This document shows, one piece after another, positions 1-8,320 of a DNA stretch of 64,000 bases. The position numbers and the translations under genes were made by a program. This DNA comes from Virgibacillus_O sediminis (GTDB taxonomy: Bacteria > Bacillota > Bacilli > Bacillales > Amphibacillaceae), in NCBI RefSeq assembly GCF_042643265.1, contig NZ_JBHRRZ010000039.1:141780-205779 (forward strand), given 5' to 3'. Each line of letters starts with the position of its first letter. The first letter of the stretch is position 1. The notes beneath the pieces were generated by a model that worked only from the letters and a program-made list of their open reading frames with translations, was not told the origin of the DNA and made no database searches.

Positions 1-229
1 GCAGTCCGATTTTTTTGCCTTCCGAAGCTCCTTTTATTGTCACAATAACTCCATATCCGTTTCCTACGTTCGTTTCAATTTCGACATCTTTTCCTTGGTA
101 AAATTCAGTAATGTATGCCGCTGTTTTTTCTTCTTCAAAAGAAAGCTCGGGATGTTCATGTAGGTAACGACGGATCTCAATCATCTCATTTTCCCGCTCT
201 TCCAACATTTTCATTAATTTGTCCTTCAT
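1..229 (-). CDS. M20-family amidohydrolase, N-terminal part (cut by window edge)
   Basis: Only the first 76 codons lie in the window. The start is ATG at 227-229, with an AAGGAGG ribosome binding site at about 237-243. The peptide contains EIRRYLHEHPELSFEE, the N-terminal signature of M20 peptidases/aminoacylases that deacylate or hydrolyse N-substituted amino acids with two metal ions; the metal ligands would lie beyond the edge. It closely resembles the N-terminus of the complete M20 gene at 57590-58759, so the two are paralogues. The family call is firm; the substrate cannot be told. Confidence 0.85.
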   Translation of the reverse strand, partial: MKDKLMKMLEERENEMIEIRRYLHEHPELSFEEEKTAAYITEFYQGKDVEIETNVGNGYGVIVTIKGASEGKKIGL

Positions 230-431
230 TATTAAGCCTCCTTTATACTATCAATCTTATCTCATACTTGCTGTGAACGCATGACTAAAGCATTTGCTTC
301 AGATGGAATCACTCTACTTACCAGAATCCTGAACATTCTTGATAATAAGGAGGGGATGGCTGTTGGGGACAAGCAAAAGTATGTGAACTAAGCCTTTCAT
401 AAGCCGACTCTAATTTTTTTGGACTTATCCC

Positions 432-460
432 TTGTGTTTCCCTGCGAGACTATATATAAT
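432..460 (+). promoter_or_regulatory. Probable sigma-A promoter of the trpS leader
   Basis: TTGTGT (432-437) and TATAAT (455-460) are separated by 17 bp. The -10 box is perfect and the -35 box is weak. Transcription would start near 467, just ahead of the T-box leader. The 240-430 stretch upstream contains no gene that I can recognise. Confidence 0.5.
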
Positions 461-477
461 GACATTAAAAAGTCAAT

Positions 478-690
478 ATCATTAGCAATGAAAAAGGCGC
501 AGTACAATTGCCCCCTGGATTTTAGAGAGCTTGTGGCCGGTGAAAACAAGCACCAAGGTGAATTGGAATTGGACTTTCGAGCTTATTAAAACTTAAAGTG
601 ATCATATTGTTCTGCAGTATGATAACAAGGGTGGCACCGCGGTTCATTCGTCCCTGTTTTAGGGATTAATGGGCTTTTTTTAATGCGAAT
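478..690 (+). promoter_or_regulatory. T-box leader (tryptophan) of trpS
   Basis: The conserved T-box sequence AAGGGTGGCACCGCGG lies at 627-642. It is followed by an intrinsic terminator: arms 645-655 and 661-671, then a T-run at 675-681. Upstream, a Stem-I-like region has an AGTA motif near 496 and a GGTGAAAAC distal-loop motif near 539. A TGG (Trp) specifier candidate occurs twice, at 564-566 and 570-572; I cannot decide between them by eye. Uncharged tRNA-Trp would stabilise the antiterminator and allow trpS transcription. T-box class is certain; the exact limits are approximate. Confidence 0.9.
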
Positions 691-734
691 AGGAAACCCA
701 CTAAAAATATAATGTAGAAGACGGAGGAAGAATT

Positions 735-1739
735 ATGAAGACAATATTTTCCGGTATCCAGCCAAGCGGTACACTGACCCTTGGAAATTACTTGGGGGCG
801 TTGAAGCAGTTCGTGGAATTACAAGAGGATCATGACTGTTATTTCTGTATCGTGGATGAGCACGCCATTACTGTGCCACAGGACCGTCTGGAATTAAGGA
901 ATAACATCAAATCCTTGGCAGCACTTTATTTGGCCTCGGGAATCGACCCTGAGAAATCTACCTTATTCATTCAATCTGAAGTACCTGCACATACCCAGCT
1001 TGGATGGATGCTGCAGTCCATCAGCTATATTGGCGAACTGGAGCGGATGACCCAGTTCAAGGACAAGTCATCCAAATCGTCCGGCAAGGAAGCAGTATCG
1101 GCCGGTCTATTAACCTATCCGCCATTGATGGCATCCGATATTCTCCTGTATAACACGGATATCGTGCCGGTCGGCGAGGACCAGAAACAGCATCTTGAAC
1201 TGACAAGGAATCTGGCACAACGCTTCAATAATAAATTCAATGACATCTTCACTATTCCAGAAGTACGGATTCCAAAAGTCGGAGCAAGGATCATGTCATT
1301 GCAGGAACCAACCAAAAAAATGAGCAAATCGGATGAAAACCAGAAGGGCTTCATATCCATGCTGGATGAGCCGAAGAAAATCGAAAAGAAAATCAAGAGT
1401 GCTGTAACAGATTCAGAAGGCATCGTGAAATATGACAAAGAGAATAAACCGGGCATTTCGAATCTGTTGACCATTTATTCGAGTTGTACAGGGGAAAGCG
1501 TGCAGGAACTAGAGGCAAAATATGAAGGCAAAGGCTACGGGGACTTCAAACAGGATACAGCCAATGCAGTAATTCAGCTGTTAGAGCCTATTCAGCAGAA
1601 ATATCATGACCTCATCAACTCCGCTGAGTTGGATGACATTTTAGATGAGGGCGCCGACAAAGCTGCCTACACTGCAAATAAGACGCTGCGCAAAGCCAAA
1701 AAGGCAATGGGGCTGGGCAGAGTGAAGAAGAAAAAATAA
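735..1739 (+). CDS. trpS: Tryptophan-tRNA ligase
   Basis: This class I aminoacyl-tRNA synthetase charges tRNA-Trp in the cytoplasm. The 334-residue length is normal for the bacterial enzyme. The HIGH-like motif appears as TLGN (residues 15-18) after PSG, and KMSKS is at residues 195-199. The Lys/Arg-rich C-terminus is typical of Bacilli. The ATG has a GGAGGAAG ribosome binding site about 7 nt upstream. It is controlled by the T-box leader in front of it. Its convergent neighbour is the quinoprotein gene, with the structured repeat at 1781-1998 between them acting as a likely shared terminator. In B. subtilis trpS also follows yjbA. Confidence 0.98.
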   Translation: MKTIFSGIQPSGTLTLGNYLGALKQFVELQEDHDCYFCIVDEHAITVPQDRLELRNNIKSLAALYLASGIDPEKSTLFIQSEVPAHTQLGWMLQSISYIGELERMTQFKDKSSKSSGKEAVSAGLLTYPPLMASDILLYNTDIVPVGEDQKQHLELTRNLAQRFNNKFNDIFTIPEVRIPKVGARIMSLQEPTKKMSKSDENQKGFISMLDEPKKIEKKIKSAVTDSEGIVKYDKENKPGISNLLTIYSSCTGESVQELEAKYEGKGYGDFKQDTANAVIQLLEPIQQKYHDLINSAELDDILDEGADKAAYTANKTLRKAKKAMGLGRVKKKK

Positions 1740-1780
1740 AATACAAACAACTGTTTTCTATATGAAAGGCAAATAAAACA

Positions 1781-1998
1781 GGCTGGGACATAATTAACTA
1801 TCTAACCCAAAAGACGCCGATCAACTATATCAGCGGTGGAAATATGCGCAGACTCCTGCGGGAGGACAGACCTAGGTAAGACAACGCAGTGCGATAGCAC
1901 AAGATGGCTTACCAGCCGCCCGCGGAAAGCAAAGCATATTTCCGCAGCGGCTATGCCCACTCCACTATATCTTTTGGTTAAACACTTTTGTCCCAGCC
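1781..1998. repeat. Structured intergenic repeat, copy A (perfect 10-bp terminal inverted repeat)
   Basis: The element is bounded by GGCTGGGACA (1781-1790) and TGTCCCAGCC (1989-1998), with a T-rich tract outside each end on the outgoing strand. It therefore could terminate both convergent genes; the quinoprotein stop codon is 9 bp away. Inside is a 106-bp core (1838-1943) bounded by GGAAATATGC and GCATATTTCC. Related cores occur at about 23.85, 43.96, 48.3, 48.6 and 63.9 kb. No open reading frame with a ribosome binding site runs through it. Confidence 0.85.
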
Positions 1999-2006
1999 CT
2001 TTTCTT

Positions 2007-4298
2007 TTATTCTTTTTCCGCCAATTCACCGAGATATTCTGCCACTGCTTCCATCTCTTCTTCGCTCAAAACCCCTTCAAATGCCGGCATACTTTCTCCG
2101 CCATTTTTCACCCTGTCAATGACCGCTTCTTTATCCGCCGATACGTTACTCGTTTGAAGGTTCGGCCCATTATGGCCATTTACTCCCTCCGTACCATGGC
2201 AGGCCAAGCAATTATTTTCATATACTTCCAATCCCTCTCCCACACTGACTGCCCCGCCTTCCGATGAGGCAAGTTCTGCACCTTCCTCATCTGCATTCAG
2301 CTGGGCGGCATTTGCAGGTTCAAAATCATCTCCACTTTCAATTTCCCCGTCCAAGGAGAAAGTCCATACAGAGTCACCATGCTTACTGCCGGCAAGTGAA
2401 TTACCGGCTGCATAGACGGTAATATACTGCTTTCCGTCAATCTCATAAGTGATCGATGGTGCGTTGACCCCTGCATCTGTCATGAATTCCCAGACTTGTT
2501 CGCCTGTCTCTGCATTATAGGCAATGAACCGTCCGTCATTGTGGCCGACAAACAAAAGGTTGCCATTGGTGGTCATTGCGCCACTATAGGCCATAGCATC
2601 CCATTCCTGCTGCCAGGCAATCGTATTGGTCTTCACATCCATAGCTGTGACAGTACCGCGGACCGGTGCATCCATCACTGGTGCAATAATGCTTCCAATC
2701 CAGGTATGTCCCTCTTCGATTTTATCCGGGTCAAAATCTTCGTCACTTCTTGTGTATGTCTGATACTGATCCGTTCCTAATACATAGAAATATTCGGTAT
2801 TAGGATTGTAGGCGGAAGGCGGCCAGTTGGCACCACCAAATGCTGCCGGCTTCAAGGTAAGCGGCTCTTCCCAGAATGGATCAAAAATCTTTCCGTATTC
2901 TCCTTCAAATTCCTCCGGCAAGTCATTTTCCACATCTTCCGCCGTAATTTCCTGTGGTACAAACGAATCCCCTTTTGGAATCGGCTGGGTTGGTGAAGTC
3001 TTCTGCCGTTCATCCTGAGGAACCGGTGTCTCTTCAATCCCGATGAGCGGCTCCCCGGTGACACGGTCAAGGAAGTAGATCCATCCGGTTTTTCCCGCCT
3101 GACCTAGCCCCTTACGCATCTCGCCGTCCATTTCTACATCAAATAGAATAATAGGGTTTGGCGAATCCAGATCCCAAATATCATGGTGGACCTGCTGGAA
3201 ATGCCATTGATATTCCCCTGTTTCCACATCCAGAGCCACTACCGAGTCGGCAAACAAGTTATCCCCTTCCCGATTGCTTCCGTCTAAATCCGGTGCTGTA
3301 TTGCCAGTGGAAAAATACATCATTCCCAATTCGGGATCAACCGCTGGAGTCTGCCAGACCGGTGCCCCGCCCTTCAGCCAAGCTTTGTTATCGTCCGGCC
3401 ATGAATCATGCCCCTCTTCGCCCGGTCCTGGGATCGTATAGAATCTCCAAATTTCCCGTCCCATTTCCGCATCGAAGGCAGTAATGCGGCCGCGGATCCC
3501 ATACTCGCCCCCGGATAACCCGGTAAACACCTTCCCATCATAGTATAAGGGCGCATTGGTAATAGTATAGCCTTTTTCCCATTCATCCACCACGGTTTCC
3601 CATACTACTTCTCCCGTTTCCTGGTCTAATGCCACAAGCCGCGCATCCAACAGACCGACAAATACCAAGCCTTCTCCTACTGCCACGCCTCTGCTAGTCC
3701 AGCCGCAACAAACGGTTGATAATTTTTCAGCGATATGCGGCCGATATTCCCAGATAGTCTCCCCTGTCACCGCATTTAGAGCCAGAACATCATTGGCCCC
3801 CGTAATCACATACATTACGCCATCATGCACGACAGGAGATGCTTCCCCTGAATATTTCTGGTCAAAGCCCGACCCTAGGCTTGCGACCCACTCAGCTTTT
3901 AAATCGCCGACATTTGATACATTAATCTGATCCAGTGGCGAATAACGCTGATTAGCAAGGTTACCTCCATTGGTCAGCCAATTATCAGTCGGCAGTTCCT
4001 GCAGCTCTTCTGGTGAAAAGGCAGGTGCCATTGTCCCTGGATAATCCTGGTGCTGCTTCACAAAAGCATCAGAGACCACCGGTGCAGCCCCAACATCTTC
4101 CGGCTCCTCCCCTTCCGCTGCCCCCTCTTCATCCTTTTTCTGATCGTCTTTTTCTTCCCCATTCTTTTGCACTTCCTTTGGAACGGAGGTTTCCTCGGCT
4201 GAACCTGCTTGGAACATCTCCCACCCCACTACAATAGTTGCGAATAATAGAAATGAACCAATTAGAACCCATGCTATCTTCCTGTTTTCCAAAAGCAT
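2007..4298 (-). CDS. Membrane-anchored PQQ-dependent (quinoprotein) alcohol dehydrogenase with C-terminal cytochrome c domain
   Basis: The 763-residue protein has an N-terminal membrane anchor (about 8-26), an acidic Glu/Asp/Lys-rich linker (about 33-70), an eight-bladed quinoprotein propeller and a C-terminal class I cytochrome c domain. Diagnostic features are the vicinal cysteines C197-C198 (TVCCGW), typical of PQQ alcohol dehydrogenases, the HHDIWDLDSPN segment that carries the catalytic Asp region, and one heme-c site CLACHG (697-702) with a likely axial Met737. It would oxidise an alcohol outside the membrane and pass electrons via heme c to the respiratory chain. The start is ATG with AAGGGAGGG upstream. 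No PQQ biosynthesis genes are visible, so the cofactor source is open. The substrate is unknown. Confidence 0.88.
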   Translation of the reverse strand: MLLENRKIAWVLIGSFLLFATIVVGWEMFQAGSAEETSVPKEVQKNGEEKDDQKKDEEGAAEGEEPEDVGAAPVVSDAFVKQHQDYPGTMAPAFSPEELQELPTDNWLTNGGNLANQRYSPLDQINVSNVGDLKAEWVASLGSGFDQKYSGEASPVVHDGVMYVITGANDVLALNAVTGETIWEYRPHIAEKLSTVCCGWTSRGVAVGEGLVFVGLLDARLVALDQETGEVVWETVVDEWEKGYTITNAPLYYDGKVFTGLSGGEYGIRGRITAFDAEMGREIWRFYTIPGPGEEGHDSWPDDNKAWLKGGAPVWQTPAVDPELGMMYFSTGNTAPDLDGSNREGDNLFADSVVALDVETGEYQWHFQQVHHDIWDLDSPNPIILFDVEMDGEMRKGLGQAGKTGWIYFLDRVTGEPLIGIEETPVPQDERQKTSPTQPIPKGDSFVPQEITAEDVENDLPEEFEGEYGKIFDPFWEEPLTLKPAAFGGANWPPSAYNPNTEYFYVLGTDQYQTYTRSDEDFDPDKIEEGHTWIGSIIAPVMDAPVRGTVTAMDVKTNTIAWQQEWDAMAYSGAMTTNGNLLFVGHNDGRFIAYNAETGEQVWEFMTDAGVNAPSITYEIDGKQYITVYAAGNSLAGSKHGDSVWTFSLDGEIESGDDFEPANAAQLNADEEGAELASSEGGAVSVGEGLEVYENNCLACHGTEGVNGHNGPNLQTSNVSADKEAVIDRVKNGGESMPAFEGVLSEEEMEAVAEYLGELAEKE

Positions 4299-4523
4299 TT
4301 CCCTCCCTTTTTTACCTGTTCATGCAGATAGAAGTACCACATTAGTCTTTATAAATCTATGCTTGGTAATTCTTTTTTACTACTGAAATCGCTTACAAAC
4401 CCATCCGTATAGTGCCAGTAGGACTAACCTCCCGCTTATCAAAGCTAGTAGGATGTACTAAGCGATATGGAATATACAAATTAAAATTCCCCTACGTTGG
4501 CCCTTCCAGCAGCTCTGCATGAA

Positions 4524-4556
4524 AAAGAGTCGGATACATGTGTATCCGACTCTTTC
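4524..4556 (-). terminator. Intrinsic terminator of yjbA
   Basis: A 15-bp perfect stem (4524-4538 with 4541-4555) has a very short loop. On the minus strand it is followed by a T-run. It lies 26 bp beyond the yjbA stop codon. Confidence 0.85.
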
Positions 4557-4581
4557 TTAGGCCATCTTCATGCCTGATATA

Positions 4582-5343
4582 CTAATTTTGTTTCGACTTG
4601 CTTTCTTCTGTTCCTTGTTCGATGTCATACATTTTCTCCAAAAAAGGCTGCCCTTTTACGATTTTTGCACATAATTCCTCATGGGAAGGGCTCCACCCAT
4701 CTTTCACTCCATGATATAATGCTTTCCAGACCTTGTCCTCATCCATAAAACGGATGTAGGGGTAGTTCTTTGGATCCCATTCTGTCAGCCAATAACGAAG
4801 CTCTTCTAAATTATTCGCTGTACGCAGCTGATCGAGTCCCATCATCAATAGATGCTTCAGCTGCCTCTCCCTCCTTGTCAGGCCGAATACCAGATCAGGC
4901 GACAGGGAAAGGATGTGGTATTCTTTTTCATAATCCCCGGCTTCAAATTGAAACGACTGCGGTTTTGCCTTCTTTATCATATCATATACCATTTGCTCCT
5001 GCCTTGGGATCAAACGGCTCTTGCGGACAGGGATCTGATAACCGATGGTGTCGATTGCAAGTATATCATTCCCATCCGTAAGTATTGCACCATATTCCAG
5101 CACGGAACGCTCCTGGCCTTTACGGGTGTATGCACGTCGGTAAATCGAATCAAGCATTGGCTTCGGAAGGTCCTGCATGTCATTTTCTATGTAGTGGAAT
5201 AAATCTTCTGTTATATACAAAAGCGGAACCTGATCCAATAATTCGATTTTGTCCTCTTTTCGCCATTCATGAAAATAGCAGACACTGTAGCCATTCTCTT
5301 CTCCTTCAAACCAATTGACCCAAACATCATGCATGTACATCAT
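4582..5343 (-). CDS. yjbA: YjbA family protein (DUF3603), function unknown
   Basis: The protein contains the family hallmark HDVWVNWFEGEENGY near its N-terminus and IGYQIPVRKSRLIPRQEQ in the middle, matching B. subtilis YjbA, a soluble protein of about 250 residues without known function. The chosen ATG at 5343 is 7 nt from GCGAGGG; the conserved HDVW start suggests an alternative ATG at 5334, and a TTG at 5349 is possible. It lies near trpS and the fab genes, as in B. subtilis. Family assignment is firm; function cannot be stated. Confidence 0.9.
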   Translation of the reverse strand: MMYMHDVWVNWFEGEENGYSVCYFHEWRKEDKIELLDQVPLLYITEDLFHYIENDMQDLPKPMLDSIYRRAYTRKGQERSVLEYGAILTDGNDILAIDTIGYQIPVRKSRLIPRQEQMVYDMIKKAKPQSFQFEAGDYEKEYHILSLSPDLVFGLTRRERQLKHLLMMGLDQLRTANNLEELRYWLTEWDPKNYPYIRFMDEDKVWKALYHGVKDGWSPSHEELCAKIVKGQPFLEKMYDIEQGTEESKSKQN

Positions 5344-5419
5344 ATACAACCCTCGCTTTGTAAACTGAACTTACGATACATTATGGCCAGCATATGGAAA
5401 TTTATTCAGTTACAGCCGT

Positions 5420-5626
5420 TTAAAATCTGTTCGGAAAGCGGTAAATGATCAGTGACATAATCAGTAGGCCGATCGGCAGCAGATATGTTTCCATCCTGTC
5501 TTTAACAAACATGAAATAGTCCATCCATGTCAATCCTGCAGGGAGGAAATTCATATAGGCAATCAATGTCACCCCGCCGGAGACAGCAAGTCCAAAACCA
5601 ATCAGAAATAGGAATATATATCCCAT
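5420..5626 (-). CDS. Small two-helix membrane protein, unknown
   Basis: This 68-residue protein has two hydrophobic segments (about 2-25 and 49-63) separated by a short amphipathic loop with the sequence TWMDYFMF. The ATG at 5626 is preceded by GGGGAGGG with 5-nt spacing, which favours it over the in-frame GTG at 5641. It sits between fabF and yjbA on the same strand. I do not recognise a named family; it looks like a conserved Bacillaceae membrane peptide. Confidence 0.7.
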   Translation of the reverse strand: MGYIFLFLIGFGLAVSGGVTLIAYMNFLPAGLTWMDYFMFVKDRMETYLLPIGLLIMSLIIYRFPNRF

Positions 5627-5787
5627 TGCCACCCTCCCCACATTCTCTCTTCGACCTGCAGTTATTAGTCTATCCTATGCCGGCTGGACAAGGTTCATGA
5701 CAATGGGTCAGCTGATAGGCAGATGCAGTCCTACCTGTTTTCCAAGTATCCTTTAACTGGAATTTTACAAAACACACGCAATAAAAA

Positions 5788-5816
5788 ATCCCGGCCTGCA
5801 TGTAACAGGCCGGGAT
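5788..5816 (-). terminator. Intrinsic terminator of the fabH-fabF operon
   Basis: An 11-bp perfect stem (ATCCCGGCCTG with its complement) is followed by TTTTTTAT on the minus strand, 11 bp past the fabF stop. Confidence 0.9.
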
Positions 5817-5826
5817 ACTCCGTCAA

Positions 5827-7065
5827 CTACTTATATTTTTTAAAGACAAGGGATACGTTATGTCCGCCAAAACCAAGAGAGTTGCTTACAACAACATTGA
5901 CTTCCTGCTCTCTTGCCTCGTTTGGCACATAATCGAGATCACAATCTGGATCAGGTGTTTCATAATTGATGGTAGCCGGGATGATCCTTTCCTGGATCGC
6001 TTTCACAGAAATAACAGATTCAATCCCGCCGGCGGCTCCCAGCAGATGGCCTGTCATCGATTTAGTTGAGGAGACAGCCAGTTTCTGGGCATGTTCCTCG
6101 AAGACCGTTTTAATTGCCTCTGTTTCAAATTTATCATTGAGCGCTGTGCTCGTACCATGTGCGTTGATATAATCTACATCTTCCGGTTTCATCCCAGCAT
6201 CGGCAAGTGCCTGCTGCATTGCACGGGCCGCTCCTTCCCCATGCTCTGCCGGGGCAGTAATATGGTAGGCATCACCCGTCGCTCCGTAGCCGGCAATCTC
6301 TCCATAAATATGGGCACCGCGCTCCAGGGCGGAATCCAACGTTTCCAGGATCAATATTCCGGCACCCTCGCCCATTACGAATCCGTCCCTGTTTTTATCA
6401 AATGGGCGGCTCGCTTTCTGCGGATCCTCATTAAGCGAAAGGGCTTTAGCAGAGGAGAATCCGGCGAAGGCCATGTTGGAGATAGGTGCCTCGGTTCCTC
6501 CAGCGATAATATAATCGGCATCCCCTCGTTGGACAGCTTTAAATGCATCTCCAATCGAATTCGCACCGGAAGCACAGGCTGTCACCGTACAGGAGTTGAT
6601 TCCTTTGGCTCCAGTCTGAATGGATACCTGCCCTGCAGCCATATCGGGTATCATCATTGGTACGAAGAAAGGGCTGACCCGCTTCGGTCCTTTTTCCAAC
6701 AGCTTCGTATGCTGGTCTTCCCATGTCTTCATTCCGCCGATGCCCGAACCGATCCATACACCCACACGATGGGCATTGCTTTCATCGATCATCAGGCTGG
6801 CATCTTCCAAGGCCATTTTCGAAGCCGCTACAGCATACTGGGTGAAAGGATCCATTTTCCGTGCATCCTTTTTGTCAATGAACTGTGCAGGGTCAAAGTC
6901 TTTCACTTCCCCCGCTACTTTAGCTGGATAATCATCTTTATTCACTTTTGTTACAAAATCAATCCCGGATGTGCCGGAAATGATATTCTGCCACATGGTT
7001 GTTACGTCATTTCCGATTGGAGATATTGAACCAAGCCCGGTAATGACCACTCTTCTCTCTTCCAT
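5827..7065 (-). CDS. fabF: Beta-ketoacyl-ACP synthase II
   Basis: FabF elongates acyl-ACP with malonyl-ACP in type II fatty acid synthesis and sets membrane fluidity through the 16:1 to 18:1 step. The 412-residue length is standard. The catalytic triad is visible: Cys164 in TVTACASG, His303 in NAHGTST and His340 in MTGHLLGAAGG, with Lys335 nearby. The ATG has an AGGAGG site. It is 42 bp downstream of fabH on the same strand and clearly forms one operon, as in Bacillus (fabHA-fabF), probably under FapR. Confidence 0.97.
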   Translation of the reverse strand: MEERRVVITGLGSISPIGNDVTTMWQNIISGTSGIDFVTKVNKDDYPAKVAGEVKDFDPAQFIDKKDARKMDPFTQYAVAASKMALEDASLMIDESNAHRVGVWIGSGIGGMKTWEDQHTKLLEKGPKRVSPFFVPMMIPDMAAGQVSIQTGAKGINSCTVTACASGANSIGDAFKAVQRGDADYIIAGGTEAPISNMAFAGFSSAKALSLNEDPQKASRPFDKNRDGFVMGEGAGILILETLDSALERGAHIYGEIAGYGATGDAYHITAPAEHGEGAARAMQQALADAGMKPEDVDYINAHGTSTALNDKFETEAIKTVFEEHAQKLAVSSTKSMTGHLLGAAGGIESVISVKAIQERIIPATINYETPDPDCDLDYVPNEAREQEVNVVVSNSLGFGGHNVSLVFKKYK

Positions 7066-7107
7066 ATCGTTTGCCTCCTATAATGGTTGATCGTGTAGGT
7101 TGACCGC

Positions 7108-8046
7108 TTATCTTCCCCATTTAAGTGCTAGCGCGCCCCAAGTCAGGCCGCCGCCGAACCCAACAAGTACTACCAGGTCGTTATCTTTAATTTTACCATC
7201 TTGGATTGCTTCTGATAAGGCAATAGGTATCGAAGCCGAGGAATTATTGCCGTACCTTTTTACAGAGGTGGCCATTTTTTCTTCTGAAATTCCCAATCGT
7301 TCCCTAGCAGCTTCCATAATCCGCATATTTGCCTGATGGGGCACAAGATAGTCGACATCCTCTTTCGAGAGTCCTGCCTTTTCAATGACATTTACAGAAG
7401 ACTCAGGCATCTGTCTGACCGCAAACTTGAATACTTCCCTTCCATTCATTTGCAGATGGTCATTTTGATCCTGATAGAGCTGCTTGCCCCCAGAACCGTC
7501 TGCACCAAGTTCAAAGGAAAGGATTCCTTTTCCTTCCGATACTTCTCCAAGCACAGCAGCGCCTGCACCGTCTCCAAACAGAACACATGTCGAACGGTCG
7601 GACCAGTCCGTAATCTTGGACAGCTTCTCCGCACCCACAACCAATACATGCTTGTATACTCCTGATTGGATGAACTGCTGTGCAGTCACCATCCCGTACA
7701 TGAAGCCGGAACATGCTGCACTGACATCCATAGCAGCAGCCTTTTTGGCCCCGAGTCGGTCCTGCAGCATACAGGAAACCGATGGGAATGGTGTATCCGG
7801 TGTTACAGTGGCAACCAGAATCAGATCAATATCATCCGCTTTTACATTCGCCTGTTCAAGGGCATGGACAGCAGCAAAGTAGGACATGTCAGAAGTGTCC
7901 ACATTGTCCTCTGCGATCCTTCTCTCTTCAATCCCTGTACGTGTGCGAATCCACTCATCACTAGTGTCGACAATTTGTTCCATATCCTTATTGGTGAGAA
8001 TCTTCTCTGGAACATAATGACCAGCACCCAAAATTCCTACGCTCAT
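7108..8046 (-). CDS. fabH: Beta-ketoacyl-ACP synthase III
   Basis: FabH condenses an acyl-CoA primer with malonyl-ACP to start fatty acid synthesis; in Bacilli it prefers branched primers. The 312-residue protein shows the Cys112-His237-Asn267 triad (SAACSG, VPHQAN, YGNN). The ATG follows AAGGGG. It is the first gene of the fabHF pair. A promoter with an overlapping FapR-like palindrome lies about 40-85 bp upstream. Confidence 0.97.
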   Translation of the reverse strand: MSVGILGAGHYVPEKILTNKDMEQIVDTSDEWIRTRTGIEERRIAEDNVDTSDMSYFAAVHALEQANVKADDIDLILVATVTPDTPFPSVSCMLQDRLGAKKAAAMDVSAACSGFMYGMVTAQQFIQSGVYKHVLVVGAEKLSKITDWSDRSTCVLFGDGAGAAVLGEVSEGKGILSFELGADGSGGKQLYQDQNDHLQMNGREVFKFAVRQMPESSVNVIEKAGLSKEDVDYLVPHQANMRIMEAARERLGISEEKMATSVKRYGNNSSASIPIALSEAIQDGKIKDNDLVVLVGFGGGLTWGALALKWGR

Positions 8047-8086
8047 GCTTCCATCCCCTTATATAGTAATATATTGATATCAATTA

Positions 8087-8131
8087 TTATGACTTGGTGC
8101 TAATTTTAATCCATAATTCTTTTTTTGGCAA
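8087..8131 (-). promoter_or_regulatory. fabH promoter with overlapping FapR-like operator
   Basis: Read on the minus strand, TTGCCA (8131-8126), a 17-bp spacer and TAAAAT (8108-8103) form a sigma-A promoter. Immediately downstream lies TTAGCACCAAGTCATAA (8103-8087), close to the FapR operator as I remember it (TTAGTACC, spacer, TCTTAA or TACTAA). FapR is the malonyl-CoA-responsive repressor of the fab regulon in Bacilli and commonly binds at the -10/+1 region of its targets. The site is inferred from motif and position. Confidence 0.55.
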
Positions 8132-8288
8132 GTAGCCTCACCCGGAGTGGTTTCCGTGATATGGCATTTCCGTTTCACTGAACTGGCCAAGGTGCAATCG
8201 ATTGTTTAGCACCATACGGACTGTGCTTTTACATACAGCGGCGACTCCTTGCAACGAAGGAATAAATCCAAAATCAGCTATTAAAAAC

Positions 8289-8320
8289 CCGGACACCCCT
8301 AAAGCGATGTCCGGTCTTTT
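8289..8320 (-). terminator. Terminator of med
   Basis: CCGGACA (8289-8295) pairs with TGTCCGG (8308-8314); a T-run follows on the minus strand. It lies directly after the med stop codon. The 8132-8288 gap has no comZ-like gene, although comZ sits here in B. subtilis. Confidence 0.8.

Noticed and set aside
53..470. Short peptide gene near 356 behind GGAGGGG
   Set aside because: The frame is only 11 codons (MAVGDKQKYVN) and looks like chance upstream of the T-box promoter.
1781..1998. Insertion sequence
   Set aside because: Although it has terminal inverted repeats, it is too short, has no transposase frame and I could not see a target-site duplication; kept as a repeat.
6091..7029. Open frame of 312 codons opposite fabF
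   Set aside because: Antisense shadow of a well-conserved gene; composition is atypical and no start signal is present.
8132..8288. comZ between med and fabH
   Set aside because: Only a 25-codon frame without a ribosome binding site is present; nothing resembles ComZ.
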